Assembly (NCBI GenBank): GCA_016880375.1
Contig: JAEHDO010000385.1
Coordinates: 1-16,012 of the forward strand
Reading direction: 5' to 3'
DNA: 16,012 nucleotides
From: Betaproteobacteria bacterium
GTDB lineage: Bacteria; Pseudomonadota; Gammaproteobacteria; Burkholderiales; Rhodocyclaceae
Notes under the pieces: model-generated
What the model was told of the DNA's origin: nothing
Databases searched by the model: none
The model's input: the letters and a program-made list of their open reading frames with translations, nothing else
In this document: one piece after another, positions 8,776-16,012 of the stretch
How the letters are laid out: each line of letters opens with the position of its first letter
Numbering within the stretch: position 1 is the first letter of the stretch
Made by a program: the position numbers and the translations under genes

Positions 8776-11370
8776 GTGCAGCCGACGCCCCTCTCTGAAG
8801 ACGCTGCCGCCGTCCGGGAACGCATCAGCCGCATCAAGAGCGAACTGGCACAGGGCCAATCCGCCCTCAGGGCGGCCTATGAGGCCAACGGCGATGCGCT
8901 CCGCCTGCTGCGGGGCCGCTGCCAACTCGTTGATGAGGTCCTCAAGAGCCTCTGGCAGGCAGCACGCCTGCCGCCGGGACTCTCCCTCGTCGCTGTCGGC
9001 GGCTATGGCCGGCGCGAGCTTTATCCCGCCTCGGACATCGATCTGCTGTTCCTGCTGCCGGATAATGTCGCCCGCGAAACCGAGCGCCAGATCGAAGAAC
9101 TGATCGGCCTGCTCTGGGACATCGGCCTGGACATCGGCCACAGCGTGCGCACGGTATGGCAATGTCTCGACGAGGCTTCGCGCGACATCACCGTTCAGAC
9201 CAATCTGCTGGAATCCCGCCTGATTTGCGGCAGCCGCAGCTTGTTCGCCGAGTTCACCGGAAAAATCCGCGCGCAGCTGGATCCCAAGGCCTTCTTCAAG
9301 GGCAAGCGGCTGGAACAGGACGAGCGCTATGTGCGTTACCAGGAAACCCCCTATGCGCTGGAACCCAATTGCAAGGAGAGCCCCGGTGGATTGCGCGACC
9401 TGCAGGTCATCCTGTGGATCAGCCGCGCGGCCGGCCTGGGTGATTCCTGGAACGATCTGGCCCGCCGCGGCTTCATCACCCGCGGCGAGGCGCTCCAGCT
9501 CAAGGTACTGGAAACCTTCCTCAGGCATGCCCGCATCCGCCTGCACTATCTGACCGGGCGGCGCGAGGATCGCCTGCTCTTCGACCATCAGGAAACCGTC
9601 GCCGGCCAGTTCGGCATCGCTTCCGGCAGGATGCGCCGTGCCTCCGAAATGCTGATGCAGCGCTACTTCCGGACGGCAAAATCCATCACGCAGCTCAATA
9701 CCATCATGCTGCAGAATCTCGGCGCGGAAATCTTCCCCGAGAAGAACAGGGCGCCGATCGTCATCAATGAGCGCTTCCAGATGGATCACGAGTTGCTCGA
9801 CGTGCGCGCCGAGGACGTTTTCGATAAAACCCCCCAGGCCATTCTGGAGAGCTTCCTGCTCATGGCGCAACGGCCGGAATTGAAGGGCATGACGGCACGA
9901 ACCCTGCGTGCTCTTTGGCGGGCTCGCCGTCTCATCGGGCCTGACTTTCGCAGCGATCCGCGCAATCGCGCAGCCTTCCTGCAGCTCTTCCAGCAACGGC
10001 GCGGCCTGGTGCACGAACTGCGGCGCATGAACCAGTACGGCATCCTCGGACGCTACCTGCCGGCTTTCCGCCGCATCGTCTGCCAGATGCAGCACGACCT
10101 GTTCCACGCCTACACCGTGGATCAGCACATCCTCATGGTGGTGCGCAACCTGCGCCGCTTCGCCCTGCCCGAATTCGCCCACGAATATCCCTTCTGCAGC
10201 CGGCTCTTCGCGGGCATCGAGAAGCCCTGGCTGCTGTATCTCGCTGCCCTCTTCCACGACATCGCCAAGGGGCGCGGCGGCGACCACTCGAAGCTGGGCA
10301 TGCCGGATGCGCGCCGATTTTGCCGCGAGCATGGCCTGAGCGAGGAGGACACGGCGCTGGTGGTCTGGCTGGTCGAGCATCATCTGACCATGTCGCATGT
10401 CGCCCAGAAGCAGGACCTGGCCGACCCCGACGTCGTGCGCGCCTTTGCCGCGCTGGTCGGCGACGAACAGCGCCTGACGGCCCTTTACCTGCTCACTGTC
10501 GCCGACATCCGCGGCACCAGCCCCAAGGTTTGGAACGGATGGAAGGGAAAACTGCTGGAGGACCTGTACAACGCCAGCCTGCGCCTGCTGCGTGGCGCCA
10601 CGCCGCAGCAGGCCATGGGCATCGCCGAGCGGCAGGAGGAGGCGCGCCGTCTGCTGCGTTATTTCGGCCTGCGCCAGGGGGTCGAGGACGGCTTCTGGAA
10701 GGAACTCGACACGGTCTATTTCCTGCGCCACGATGCCGAGGAGATCGCCTGGCACACGCGCGCCCTGTACCATCGGCCGGCGCCGGATCATCCGCTGGTG
10801 AAGGCGCGCCTGCCCCACATCGGCGAGGAGGGCCTGCAGGTGATGGTCTACGTCCCCGACCAGCCGCATCTCTTTGCGCGCCTGTGCGGCTTCTTCAGCC
10901 GGCTCGGCTACAGCATCGCCGAAGCGAAGATCCATACCACCCGCCACGGCTACGCGCTGGACAGCTTCATGCTTCTCGATCCGGACGGCACGCTCGCCTA
11001 CCGCGACATGATCAGCCTCATCGAACATGACCTTTCCGCCCGGCTGGCTTCCGGCGCGGCGCCCGAGAAGGCTGCCAGCGGCCGCCTCTCGCGCCAGGTA
11101 CGAAACTTTCCCATCACTCCGGAGGTGCAGATCCGCCAGACGGAGAAAGCCGGCCAGTGCCTGCTTTCGATCATCGCCGCGGACCGCCCCGGACTGCTGT
11201 TTACCGTGGCGAGCACGCTCGACGAGCACAACATCAACGTGCATACCGCCAAGATCGCCACGCTCGGCGAGCGCGTCGAGGACACCTTCCTCGTCAGCGG
11301 CGCGGAACTGGCCAAGACCCCCATGCTGCTGCGGCTGGAAACCGAGCTGCTGGAAAAGCTTCAGGTCTGA
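8776..11370 (+). CDS. glnD: Bifunctional PII uridylyltransferase / uridylyl-removing enzyme
   Basis: GlnD senses glutamine and adds or removes UMP on PII (GlnB/GlnK), setting nitrogen assimilation through NtrBC and glutamine synthetase. The 864-residue protein has all expected domains. The nucleotidyltransferase domain has [18 protein letters not shown] at residues 75-92, with D87 and D89 as catalytic aspartates. A helical region follows, then an HD domain for UMP removal ([16 protein letters not shown]494 D495). Two C-terminal ACT domains bind glutamine (from about 688, [18 protein letters not shown], and from about 795, [15 protein letters not shown]). The start is GTG at 8776, 2 bases after the map stop. 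The last 10 bases overlap thpR on the other strand, with no obvious terminator. Confidence 0.97.
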   Translation: MQPTPLSEDAAAVRERISRIKSELAQGQSALRAAYEANGDALRLLRGRCQLVDEVLKSLWQAARLPPGLSLVAVGGYGRRELYPASDIDLLFLLPDNVARETERQIEELIGLLWDIGLDIGHSVRTVWQCLDEASRDITVQTNLLESRLICGSRSLFAEFTGKIRAQLDPKAFFKGKRLEQDERYVRYQETPYALEPNCKESPGGLRDLQVILWISRAAGLGDSWNDLARRGFITRGEALQLKVLETFLRHARIRLHYLTGRREDRLLFDHQETVAGQFGIASGRMRRASEMLMQRYFRTAKSITQLNTIMLQNLGAEIFPEKNRAPIVINERFQMDHELLDVRAEDVFDKTPQAILESFLLMAQRPELKGMTARTLRALWRARRLIGPDFRSDPRNRAAFLQLFQQRRGLVHELRRMNQYGILGRYLPAFRRIVCQMQHDLFHAYTVDQHILMVVRNLRRFALPEFAHEYPFCSRLFAGIEKPWLLYLAALFHDIAKGRGGDHSKLGMPDARRFCREHGLSEEDTALVVWLVEHHLTMSHVAQKQDLADPDVVRAFAALVGDEQRLTALYLLTVADIRGTSPKVWNGWKGKLLEDLYNASLRLLRGATPQQAMGIAERQEEARRLLRYFGLRQGVEDGFWKELDTVYFLRHDAEEIAWHTRALYHRPAPDHPLVKARLPHIGEEGLQVMVYVPDQPHLFARLCGFFSRLGYSIAEAKIHTTRHGYALDSFMLLDPDGTLAYRDMISLIEHDLSARLASGAAPEKAASGRLSRQVRNFPITPEVQIRQTEKAGQCLLSIIAADRPGLLFTVASTLDEHNINVHTAKIATLGERVEDTFLVSGAELAKTPMLLRLETELLEKLQV

Positions 11371-11897
11371 TCCAGCTGCCAGCGCTGCAGGATGCGGTAG
11401 CTGGCCCCTTCCGGCTTCAGTTCCGATTCGACCAGCACGAAATCCCGCACCGGCCATTCGATGCGCAGGTCCACCTCCGGGGATTCCCTGTCGCAGCGGG
11501 CATGGCGCAGCAGCGTGACATGGGCGGCGAAGGGCCGGTCCTCGGTGCGGAAATCCGCCGCCTTGAGCTGCTCATTGAGGACAGCCGCGAGCTCGCGCAG
11601 CCTGGGAGAGACGACGCTGGCCGCAGCCCAGAAGATTTTCCTGCGCGCCAGGAAATGCCGGCGGTCGAACAGCAGGTCGAAGGCCGGCAGCCGCATCGCG
11701 CCGGCAATGTCGCGGAGTTCTGCGAGTCGCTCTGTCGAAACGTCGCCGATGAAAGCCAGGGTCAGGTGCAGGGTCTCGCGGCGCATGCGGCGCCCGCCCA
11801 GAGACTGATGGGCCAGGCGCCCCGCCTCGTCGAACTTCCGCGCGACCTCGTCGTCCGGCCAGAGTGCGAAAAAGACGCGGTGCTTATCCGCCGGCAC
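11361..11897 (-). CDS. thpR: RNA 2',3'-cyclic 3'-phosphodiesterase (2H family, formerly LigT)
   Basis: Members of this 2H phosphoesterase family hydrolyse 2',3'-cyclic phosphates on RNA to 2'-phosphates and can also join tRNA halves in vitro; the physiological role is poorly known. The 178-residue protein has [12 protein letters not shown] at the N-terminus and both catalytic HxT motifs: HLTLAF (H44) and HVTLLRH (H126). The start is GTG at 11897 ([10 protein letters not shown]). No ATG stands between it and the conserved core, and no clear Shine-Dalgarno sequence is present. It overlaps the ispF 3' end by 14 bases in another frame, which points to coupled translation. Its own 3' end overlaps glnD tail to tail by 10 bases. 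Confidence 0.92.
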   Translation of the reverse strand: MPADKHRVFFALWPDDEVARKFDEAGRLAHQSLGGRRMRRETLHLTLAFIGDVSTERLAELRDIAGAMRLPAFDLLFDRRHFLARRKIFWAAASVVSPRLRELAAVLNEQLKAADFRTEDRPFAAHVTLLRHARCDRESPEVDLRIEWPVRDFVLVESELKPEGASYRILQRWQLDQT

Positions 11898-12363
11898 GTT
11901 CGATCAGGGCGACCGCCTGGGCGGCGATGCCCTCCCCGCGGCCGGTGAAGCCGAGGCTCTCGGTGGTCTTCGCCTTGATGTTGACGCAACCGGTCTCGAT
12001 GCCGAGATCCGCCGCGATGTTCGTCGCCATGGCCGCCACGTGCGGCGCCATGCGCGGCGCGCGGGCGATTACCGTGGCATCGACGTTGACCACGCGGTAG
12101 CCGGCCAACTCGATCAGGCGCGCCGTTTCGCGCAGGAGCTGGCGGCTGTCGGCATCCCTGAAGCGCGGGTCGCTGTCCGGGAAATGCCGGCCGATGTCGC
12201 CGAGGCCGGCGGCACCGAGCAGCGCATCCGTCAGCGCATGCAGCAGCACATCGGCATCGGAATGGCCGAGCAGGCCGCGCGCGAAGGGAATGTCTACTCC
12301 GCCGATGATCAGTTTTCTGCCCGGCACCAGGGCATGGACGTCGAAGCCTTGGCCAATGCGCAT
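11884..12363 (-). CDS. ispF: 2-C-methyl-D-erythritol 2,4-cyclodiphosphate synthase
   Basis: IspF cyclises CDP-ME 2-phosphate to MEcPP, releasing CMP, in the MEP isoprenoid pathway; the family works as a trimer with zinc. The 159-residue length is standard. The metal ligands D8 and H10 (GQGFDVHAL) and H42 in [18 protein letters not shown] are present, as are [11 protein letters not shown] and the C-terminal [21 protein letters not shown]. The ATG at 12363 shares one base with the ispD stop (TAATG), and thpR overlaps its end. The ispD-ispF order is very common, here as two separate genes rather than the IspDF fusion found in some bacteria. Confidence 0.98.
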   Translation of the reverse strand: MRIGQGFDVHALVPGRKLIIGGVDIPFARGLLGHSDADVLLHALTDALLGAAGLGDIGRHFPDSDPRFRDADSRQLLRETARLIELAGYRVVNVDATVIARAPRMAPHVAAMATNIAADLGIETGCVNIKAKTTESLGFTGRGEGIAAQAVALIERAGG

Positions 12364-13055
12364 TACGCGTACTTTCTTTCCAGCAAGATTTTTTCCGCCA
12401 GGGCCAGGTCGGCCGGATAGGTTACCTTCAGATTGCTTGCGTCGGCTGCCACCAGCAGCGGACGGTGGCCCAGCGCCTCCACCGCGCCGGACTCGTCGGT
12501 GACGGCCCCGCTGTGCTCAAGGGCCTCGCGCAGCAGGCCATAGCGGAACATCTGCGGCGTCTGCGCCTGCCACAGGTACTCTCGCGGCACGGTCGCCTCG
12601 ATGCGGCCGTCGGGGCCCGACCGCTTCAGCGTATCGGCCACCGGTACCGCAAGGATGCCGCCGGTCTCGTCATTGCCGGCCTGTTCGATCAAACCATCGA
12701 GTTGTGCCGATGACAGGCAAGGCCGCGCCGCATCGTGCACCAGCACCCAGTCATCCGGCTTCACAGCCGCCGAAACCGCCAGCAGGCCGTTCAGCACGCT
12801 GTCCGCCCGCGTCGGTCCGCCGCAGCGCAGGACGGAAAGCTTGACGCCCAGTTCTGTCCAGTCGAAGCGTTCCCAGATAACGTCCCCTTCTGCCAGGACG
12901 ACGAACACACGCTGGATGCGGGGCGAGGCGCACAGCGTTTCGAGGGCGTGCCGGATCATGGGCCGCCCGGCGAGCAGATGGTATTGCTTGGGCTGTTCGT
13001 CGCCCAAGCGCGTGCCCGTTCCGGCAGCGGGCACCAAGGCATAATTCCGAGACAT
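12363..13055 (-). CDS. ispD: 2-C-methyl-D-erythritol 4-phosphate cytidylyltransferase
   Basis: IspD joins CTP and MEP to give CDP-ME, the step after Dxr, so two separate operons in this window serve the same pathway. The 230-residue protein has the CTP-binding loop [17 protein letters not shown] with R16 and K23, the HDAARP motif (residues 107-112) and [13 protein letters not shown] near the C-terminus. The ATG at 13055 gives the normal family start ([14 protein letters not shown]). No Shine-Dalgarno sequence precedes it; a -10-like TACAAT ends six bases before the ATG, so the mRNA may be leaderless. The gene diverges from the MgtC/DUF4010 gene across 34 bases. Confidence 0.97.
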   Translation of the reverse strand: MSRNYALVPAAGTGTRLGDEQPKQYHLLAGRPMIRHALETLCASPRIQRVFVVLAEGDVIWERFDWTELGVKLSVLRCGGPTRADSVLNGLLAVSAAVKPDDWVLVHDAARPCLSSAQLDGLIEQAGNDETGGILAVPVADTLKRSGPDGRIEATVPREYLWQAQTPQMFRYGLLREALEHSGAVTDESGAVEALGHRPLLVAADASNLKVTYPADLALAEKILLERKYA

Positions 13056-13061
13056 GATGCA

Positions 13062-13091
13062 ATTGTAATCGGATTAGAATCGCCCAGTCAT
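13062..13091 (-). promoter_or_regulatory. Candidate promoter of ispD-ispF-thpR
   Basis: On the minus strand ATGACT (13086-13091) is followed after 18 bases by TACAAT (13062-13067), one base off the -10 consensus. The start point would fall at about 13055, the A of the ispD ATG, giving a leaderless mRNA. The -35 overlaps the start codon of the divergent gene. This rests on hexamers alone. Confidence 0.4.
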
Positions 13092-14349
13092 GGACATCCT
13101 CGAACAACTCTCTGCGCCGCAGCACCTGCAGGCCTTCATGACCAGCCTGGCCATCGGCCTGCTCATTGGCCTGGAGCGCGAGCGCCGCAGCTCGTCCAAG
13201 GCCGGCCTGCGCACCTTCGCGCTGGTGGCGCTGCTCGGCACGCTTTCCGGACTGCTCGCCGAGAAGGCCGATTCGGGCTGGATCCTCGCGGGCGGGCTGC
13301 TTGCGGTCGGCGCCATGATCATCGCCGCCTACTACAAGCAGCCCGACGATGCCGGTGACCCGGGCACCACTTCGGTCGTCGCCATCCTCGTCTGCTTCTG
13401 CCTCGGCGCCGCGGTCTGGTTCGGCTACGGCACCCTGGCCGTGATGCTGGGCATTGCCACTACCGCCCTGCTCTACTTCAAGGCCGAACTGCACGGCATA
13501 TCGAGCCAGCTGACGCCGAAGGACATCATCTCGATCCTGCAGTTCGCGGTGCTTTCCTTCGTCATCCTGCCCATCCTGCCCGACCAGAACTACGGTCCCT
13601 ACGAGTCATTCAACCCCCATCAGGCCTGGCTCATGGTGGTGCTGGTGTCGGGCGTTTCGCTCGCCGGCTATGCCGCCCTGCGCCTGGCCGGACCGCAGCA
13701 CGGCGCGCCGATGATGGGCCTGCTCGGCGGCCTCGTCTCGAGCACGGCAACAACGGTGGTCTTCTCCCGCCATGCCCATGCCGACGCTGCGCTGGCGCGA
13801 ACCGCCATGGTGGTGATCATGGCCGCCAGCCTGATGGTGCTGCTGCGCCTGATGGTCATGACAGCCGTGGTGGCGCCCGACGTCATCGAGCCGCTCGCCA
13901 AGGTGTTCGCCGGCGGACTGGTGCTCGGCCTGGCAGCCACCGCATTCATCTGGCGCCGGCTGGAGGCACAGGGGGAACTGCCCATGCCCGAAGTGCGCAA
14001 CCCGACGGAAATTCGCACCGCGCTGGGATTCGGTGCACTCTACGCCGTGGTGCTGCTCTGCTCGGCCTGGCTGTCCGACGTGGCCGGCGCCAAGGGCATG
14101 TACGCCGTGGCGCTGGCCTCCGGCCTGACCGATGTCGATGCCATCACCCTCTCCAGCCTGCGCCTGTTTTCGCTCGATGCCCTGTCGAAGGGACAGGCCG
14201 TCACCTCGATCGCCCTTGCCGTGCTGTCGAACCTGACTTTCAAATCCGGACTCATCGTCACCCTCGGCGGCTGGAAGCTGGCGCGCCTCACCCTGCCCGC
14301 CATGCTGGCGGTCGCCGCCGGCATCGGTATCGGCCTGTTTCTCGTATAG
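13090..14349 (+). CDS. MgtC/DUF4010 family integral membrane protein
   Basis: This is a 419-residue, highly hydrophobic inner-membrane protein with about 11-12 predicted membrane segments by eye. The N-terminal part has the MgtC/SapB-like pattern AIGLLIGLERERRSS followed by KAGLRTFALVALLGTLSGLL. The C-terminal half matches DUF4010, with GGLVSSTATTVVFSR around residues 215-230 and a duplicated-looking ALASGLTDVDAITLSSLRL. The function of DUF4010 proteins is not established; a link to ion or magnesium homeostasis is only suggested by the MgtC name. The ATG at 13090 gives the family start. No Shine-Dalgarno sequence is seen, and a TAGAAT (13075-13080) lies 9 bases ahead of the ATG. It has its own short gap before tyrB and need not belong to that transcript. 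Confidence 0.88.
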   Translation: MDILEQLSAPQHLQAFMTSLAIGLLIGLERERRSSSKAGLRTFALVALLGTLSGLLAEKADSGWILAGGLLAVGAMIIAAYYKQPDDAGDPGTTSVVAILVCFCLGAAVWFGYGTLAVMLGIATTALLYFKAELHGISSQLTPKDIISILQFAVLSFVILPILPDQNYGPYESFNPHQAWLMVVLVSGVSLAGYAALRLAGPQHGAPMMGLLGGLVSSTATTVVFSRHAHADAALARTAMVVIMAASLMVLLRLMVMTAVVAPDVIEPLAKVFAGGLVLGLAATAFIWRRLEAQGELPMPEVRNPTEIRTALGFGALYAVVLLCSAWLSDVAGAKGMYAVALASGLTDVDAITLSSLRLFSLDALSKGQAVTSIALAVLSNLTFKSGLIVTLGGWKLARLTLPAMLAVAAGIGIGLFLV

Positions 14350-14367
14350 TCCGATAAACGGCTTCAC

Positions 14368-14396
14368 TTGGGCCGGCTTCGCGGCGCAGGTACAAT
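14368..14396 (+). promoter_or_regulatory. Candidate sigma-70 promoter of the aminotransferase gene
   Basis: TTGGGC (14368-14373) and TACAAT (14391-14396) are separated by 17 bases in the 83-base gap after the MgtC/DUF4010 gene. The predicted start near 14403 gives a leader of about 30 bases. The -10 is good and the -35 is poor. Confidence 0.5.
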
Positions 14397-14432
14397 ACGG
14401 CCGCGTTTTCTTTCCAGGTCTCCCGATCCGAC

Positions 14433-15641
14433 ATGACAACCTCGATTTTCGCAGCAGTGGAGCTTGCCCCCCGCGACCCCATCCTCGGCCTGAACGAAGC
14501 CTTCAATGCCGATGCGCGCGCCACCAAGGTCAATCTCGGCGTCGGCGTCTATAGCGACGACGGCGGCAAAATTCCTCTCCTGGCCGCCGTGCGTATGGCG
14601 GAAAGAGCTCGCCTGGAAGCCATGCCGGCACGCGGCTACCAGCCGATCGAGGGGCCGGCCAGCTACAACCAGGCCGTGCAAAACCTGACCTTCGGCGCCG
14701 ACTCGGCCCTGCTCAAGGACGGCCGCGTCGTCACCGTCGAGGCGCTCGGCGGCACCGGCGCCCTCAAGGTCGGCGCGGATTATCTCCGTCGCCTGCTGCC
14801 GCAGGCTGCCGTCTATATCAGCGACCCGAGCTGGGAGAACCACCGCGCCCTCTTCGAGTCGGCCGGTTTCCGCGTCGAGAACTACCCCTACTACGACGCT
14901 GGCACGAAGGGCGTGAACTTCGCCGGCATGAAGGCCTGCCTGGCCGGGCTGCCGGCCGGCGCCATCATCGTCCTGCACGCCTGCTGCCACAACCCGACCG
15001 GCGCCGACCTGTCCGAGGCGCAGTGGCAGGAAGTGGTGGAGACCATTCGCGCGCGCGGCCTCGTCGCCTTCATCGACATGGCCTATCAGGGCTTCGCCGA
15101 AGGCATCGAGCCGGATGCCATGGCACTCAGGCTGTTCGCCGCTTCCGGCCTGCAGTTCTTCGTCTCCAGTTCCTTCTCCAAGTCCTTCTCGCTCTACGGC
15201 GAGCGCGTCGGCGCCCTGTCCATCGTCACCTCGAACAAGGACGAATCGGCCCGTGTCATGTCGCAAGTGAAGCGCGTCGTGCGCACCAACTACTCCAACC
15301 CGCCGACCCACGGCGGCGCCGTGGTGGCAGCGGTGCTTGCCAGCCCCGAACTGCGCAAGCTGTGGGAAGATGAACTGGCCGGCATGCGCGATCGCATCCG
15401 CGCCATGCGCACAGGCCTGGTGGACAAGCTCAAGGCGCGCGGTGTAGCGCAGGATTTCTCCTTTGTCGCCAAGCAGCGCGGCATGTTCTCCTACACCGGC
15501 CTGACGGCCGAACAGGTCGAGCGACTGCAGACCGAGTTCGGCATCTACGCCGTCAGCACAGGGCGCATCTGCCTCGCCGCGTTGAACACGCGCAACCTCG
15601 ATTACGTCGCTGACGCGATCGCTGCCGTCATCAGGAAATAA
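14433..15641 (+). CDS. tyrB: Aromatic amino acid / aspartate aminotransferase (class I, TyrB-like)
   Basis: A PLP enzyme that moves amino groups between aspartate or aromatic amino acids and 2-oxoglutarate, in the last step of tyrosine and phenylalanine synthesis. The 402-residue protein has the expected parts: KVNLGVGVYSDDGGKIPLL near the N-terminus, GGTGALKVGADYLRR, HACCHNPTGADLS, IDMAYQGFAEG, the PLP lysine K250 in SSSFSKSFSLYGERVGALS, NYSNPPTHGG, and the C-terminal substrate arginine in STGRICLAALN. The stretch RGMFSYTGLTAEQVERLQTEFG resembles E. coli TyrB more than AspC as far as I recall both, but the preferred substrate cannot be read from this. The ATG at 14433 lacks a clear ribosome-binding site. 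A bidirectional terminator follows within 40 bases. Confidence 0.9.
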   Translation: MTTSIFAAVELAPRDPILGLNEAFNADARATKVNLGVGVYSDDGGKIPLLAAVRMAERARLEAMPARGYQPIEGPASYNQAVQNLTFGADSALLKDGRVVTVEALGGTGALKVGADYLRRLLPQAAVYISDPSWENHRALFESAGFRVENYPYYDAGTKGVNFAGMKACLAGLPAGAIIVLHACCHNPTGADLSEAQWQEVVETIRARGLVAFIDMAYQGFAEGIEPDAMALRLFAASGLQFFVSSSFSKSFSLYGERVGALSIVTSNKDESARVMSQVKRVVRTNYSNPPTHGGAVVAAVLASPELRKLWEDELAGMRDRIRAMRTGLVDKLKARGVAQDFSFVAKQRGMFSYTGLTAEQVERLQTEFGIYAVSTGRICLAALNTRNLDYVADAIAAVIRK

Positions 15642-15653
15642 GCAGGACCAGCC

Positions 15654-15687
15654 AAAAAAAACGGGCGCCCCATGCGCCCGATTTTTT
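15654..15687. terminator. Bidirectional intrinsic terminator between tyrB and the AsmA-like gene
   Basis: CGGGCGC (15662-15668) pairs with GCGCCCG (15674-15680) around a CCCAT loop. On the plus strand it is followed by A plus six T (15682-15687); on the minus strand the eight A of 15654-15661 read as an eight-U tail directly after the stem. It therefore ends both the rightward tyrB transcript and the leftward gene at 15701. Confidence 0.9.
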
Positions 15688-15700
15688 GCCTGCCGCCGCC

Positions 15701-16012
15701 TTACCTCCCCCGGCTTTGGGTAAGCAGCGGAGCCTTCGTCGTGCCACCGATGGCAAGCGGCATCCGCACCACGGCTGCCGAGCTCTTCAGTTCGACGTTT
15801 ATCACCCCGCTCAGCTTCCCGCCGCTGCCGATGCCGAGATTGCCGCCGGCCGTCAACAGGCCGGAAGCCAGGCGCAGGTCGCCGAGGCGGCACTGCTGCG
15901 GGGCGTACTGGACTATGCCGGTCAACTGCTCAAATCTCGTTTCGCCGCCGCGCGCCGTTCCGCGCCCGGTATTGCGTGCGGCCTCGATCAGATCGAAGCC
16001 CTTGGCCGCACC
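15701..16012 (-). CDS. AsmA-like C-terminal domain protein, C-terminal part (cut by right edge)
   Basis: The frame is open from the window edge (16012) to TAA at 15701-15703, giving the last 103 residues of a larger protein. The pattern GFDLIEAARNTGRG, then GGETRFEQLTG, then LRLASGLLTAGGNLGIGSGG and GKLSGVINVELK resembles the C-terminal beta-rich region of AsmA/AsmA-like proteins, which bridge the periplasm and are linked to phospholipid transport and outer-membrane assembly. The protein ends with a GTTKAPLLTQSRGR tail after the last strand. The visible part is all beta-strand-like with no membrane segment; the N-terminal anchor would lie off the window. Its codon use is as GC-rich as its neighbours. 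A GspN-type secretion protein is the alternative I considered. The exact family is uncertain. Confidence 0.6.
   Translation of the reverse strand, partial: GAAKGFDLIEAARNTGRGTARGGETRFEQLTGIVQYAPQQCRLGDLRLASGLLTAGGNLGIGSGGKLSGVINVELKSSAAVVRMPLAIGGTTKAPLLTQSRGR

Noticed and set aside
8539..11457. A 972-codon open frame on the minus strand opposite map and glnD
   Set aside because: It is the shadow of high GC in third positions of glnD. Its translation has no family motif, while the plus strand encodes full-length GlnD with all domains.
15662..15680. A REP-like or mobile palindrome after tyrB
   Set aside because: The stem with A- and T-runs on both sides is fully explained as a bidirectional terminator, and I saw no second copy in the window.
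14364..15893. A 509-codon open frame antisense to the aminotransferase
   Set aside because: It is rich in Gly/Ala/His/Arg with no recognisable motif, crosses the bidirectional terminator and the end of the AsmA-like gene, and mirrors a clear TyrB-like gene.

Overview
The window reads as ordinary chromosomal DNA of a Gram-negative proteobacterium. The gene order rpsB-tsf-pyrH-frr-uppS-cdsA-dxr-rseP-bamA, divergent from map-glnD, is typical of Beta- and Gammaproteobacteria. The high GC content and the style of the proteins suggest a betaproteobacterium, perhaps of the Rhodocyclales/Nitrosomonadales type; this is inference from sequence feel, not a search. Sixteen protein genes are supported, two of them cut by the window edges. 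No rRNA, tRNA, CRISPR array, insertion sequence or phage gene is visible. No stretch over 300 bases lacks a gene; the largest gap is the 187-base rpsB/map divergent region.

Region 1 (1-7900, minus strand) is one long operon transcribed leftward. It starts at a near-consensus sigma-70 promoter (-10 at 7893-7898) with a structured leader. It carries translation genes (rpsB, tsf, frr), UMP kinase (pyrH), then envelope and isoprenoid genes (uppS, cdsA, dxr, rseP, bamA). Genes are spaced by a few bases or overlap, so translational coupling is likely. The dxr-cdsA part has AT-rich, rare-codon islands unlike its neighbours.

Region 2 (7970-11370, plus) holds map and glnD, 2 bases apart: N-terminal methionine removal and the nitrogen-status sensor that uridylylates PII.

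Region 3 (11361-13055, minus) holds ispD-ispF-thpR in an overlapping chain. IspD and IspF are MEP-pathway enzymes, so with Dxr and UppS the window covers several steps from DXP to undecaprenyl diphosphate. thpR converges on glnD with a 10-base overlap.

Region 4 (13090-15641, plus) holds a multi-pass MgtC/DUF4010 membrane protein and an aromatic/aspartate aminotransferase (tyrB-like), ending in a bidirectional terminator shared with a convergent AsmA-like gene cut by the right edge.

I found no convincing new system. The points most worth a second look are the rpsB leader (possible pseudoknot touching the ribosome-binding region), a possibly leaderless ispD transcript from a 34-base divergent gap, the AT-rich islands in dxr and cdsA, and the thpR-ispDF coupling.
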